Origin: Neoconidiobolus thromboides FSU 785
Lineage: Eukaryota; Entomophthoromycota; Entomophthoromycetes; Entomophthorales; Neoconidiobolaceae
Reading direction: 5' to 3'
DNA: 64,000 nt
NCBI GenBank assembly: GCA_025603075.1
Contig: MU626277.1
Span: 71,537 to 135,536, forward strand
The position numbers and the translations under genes are program-made. Shown here piece by piece: positions 62,482 to 64,000 of this stretch. Positions within the stretch are counted from its first letter, which is position 1. Each line of letters opens with the position of its first letter. Below the pieces are notes generated by a model. The model did no database searches. It was not told the origin of the DNA and was given only the letters and a program-made list of their open reading frames with translations.

Positions 62482-64000
<1,519 letters not shown>

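Overview
This window is nuclear DNA of a very AT-rich eukaryote, most likely an early-diverging fungus. Genes are dense and split by many short GT-AG introns, mostly about 45-65 nt. The proteins read as fungal (Spt4, Dcc1, Pso2, Arb2, Gda1, Iml2 and Rlp24 homologues, a DUF4436 protein, an expansin-like protein). UAA, UAG and UGA all end clear genes, and eRF1 keeps the TASNIKS and YxCxxxF elements, so the code looks standard. The phylum is inference: Entomophthoromycotina or Mucoromycota-like fungi would fit, but nothing here proves it. All intron joins were made by eye and every join reported keeps the frame.

Layout. 0.4-9.1 kb: ornithine decarboxylase, an F-box protein and a GSK-3 kinase, all on the minus strand, with long AT-rich spacers. 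9.8-12.7 kb: a compact block of METTL23-like methyltransferase, DCC1 and SPT4, where DCC1 and SPT4 start codons are only 71 bp apart. 13.5-17.8 kb: a DUF4436 membrane protein, a voltage-sensor-only membrane protein and translation release factor eRF1. 17.8-20.6 kb: a gene-poor stretch with five copies of a miniature inverted-repeat element and a broken ORF. 20.6-34.7 kb: BSD-domain protein, SRP receptor alpha, PSO2/SNM1 nuclease, TMEM62-like phosphoesterase, ARB2-domain protein, RLP24 and eIF3d. 34.7-38.3 kb: a decayed gag-like ORF, two more miniature elements and a DM9-domain protein. 38.3-51.2 kb: tubulin cofactor C, an atypical Polo-like kinase without polo boxes, an expansin-like secreted protein, a PPR-like mitochondrial protein, proteasome ATPase RPT3, Golgi GDPase GDA1 and IML2/TTC39. 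52.6-56.9 kb: a 1396-residue protein with a long eight-residue repeat and a C-terminal membrane anchor. 58.8-61.1 kb: a Polo-like kinase with a divergent C-terminal polo-box region. 62.5-64.0 kb: the 5' part of mitochondrial Hsp70.

Most genes are housekeeping and show no operon-like logic; they fall into translation (eRF1, eIF3d, RLP24), secretion (SRP receptor, GDA1), genome maintenance (DCC1, PSO2), proteostasis (RPT3, mtHsp70, IML2), tubulin and cell cycle (TBCC, two PLK relatives). The most novel material is the octapeptide-repeat membrane protein, a roughly 98-bp miniature transposon family with apparent 4-bp target duplications and a conserved internal hairpin, a 17-20 nt candidate intron in DCC1, and the short Polo-like kinase with altered catalytic motifs.
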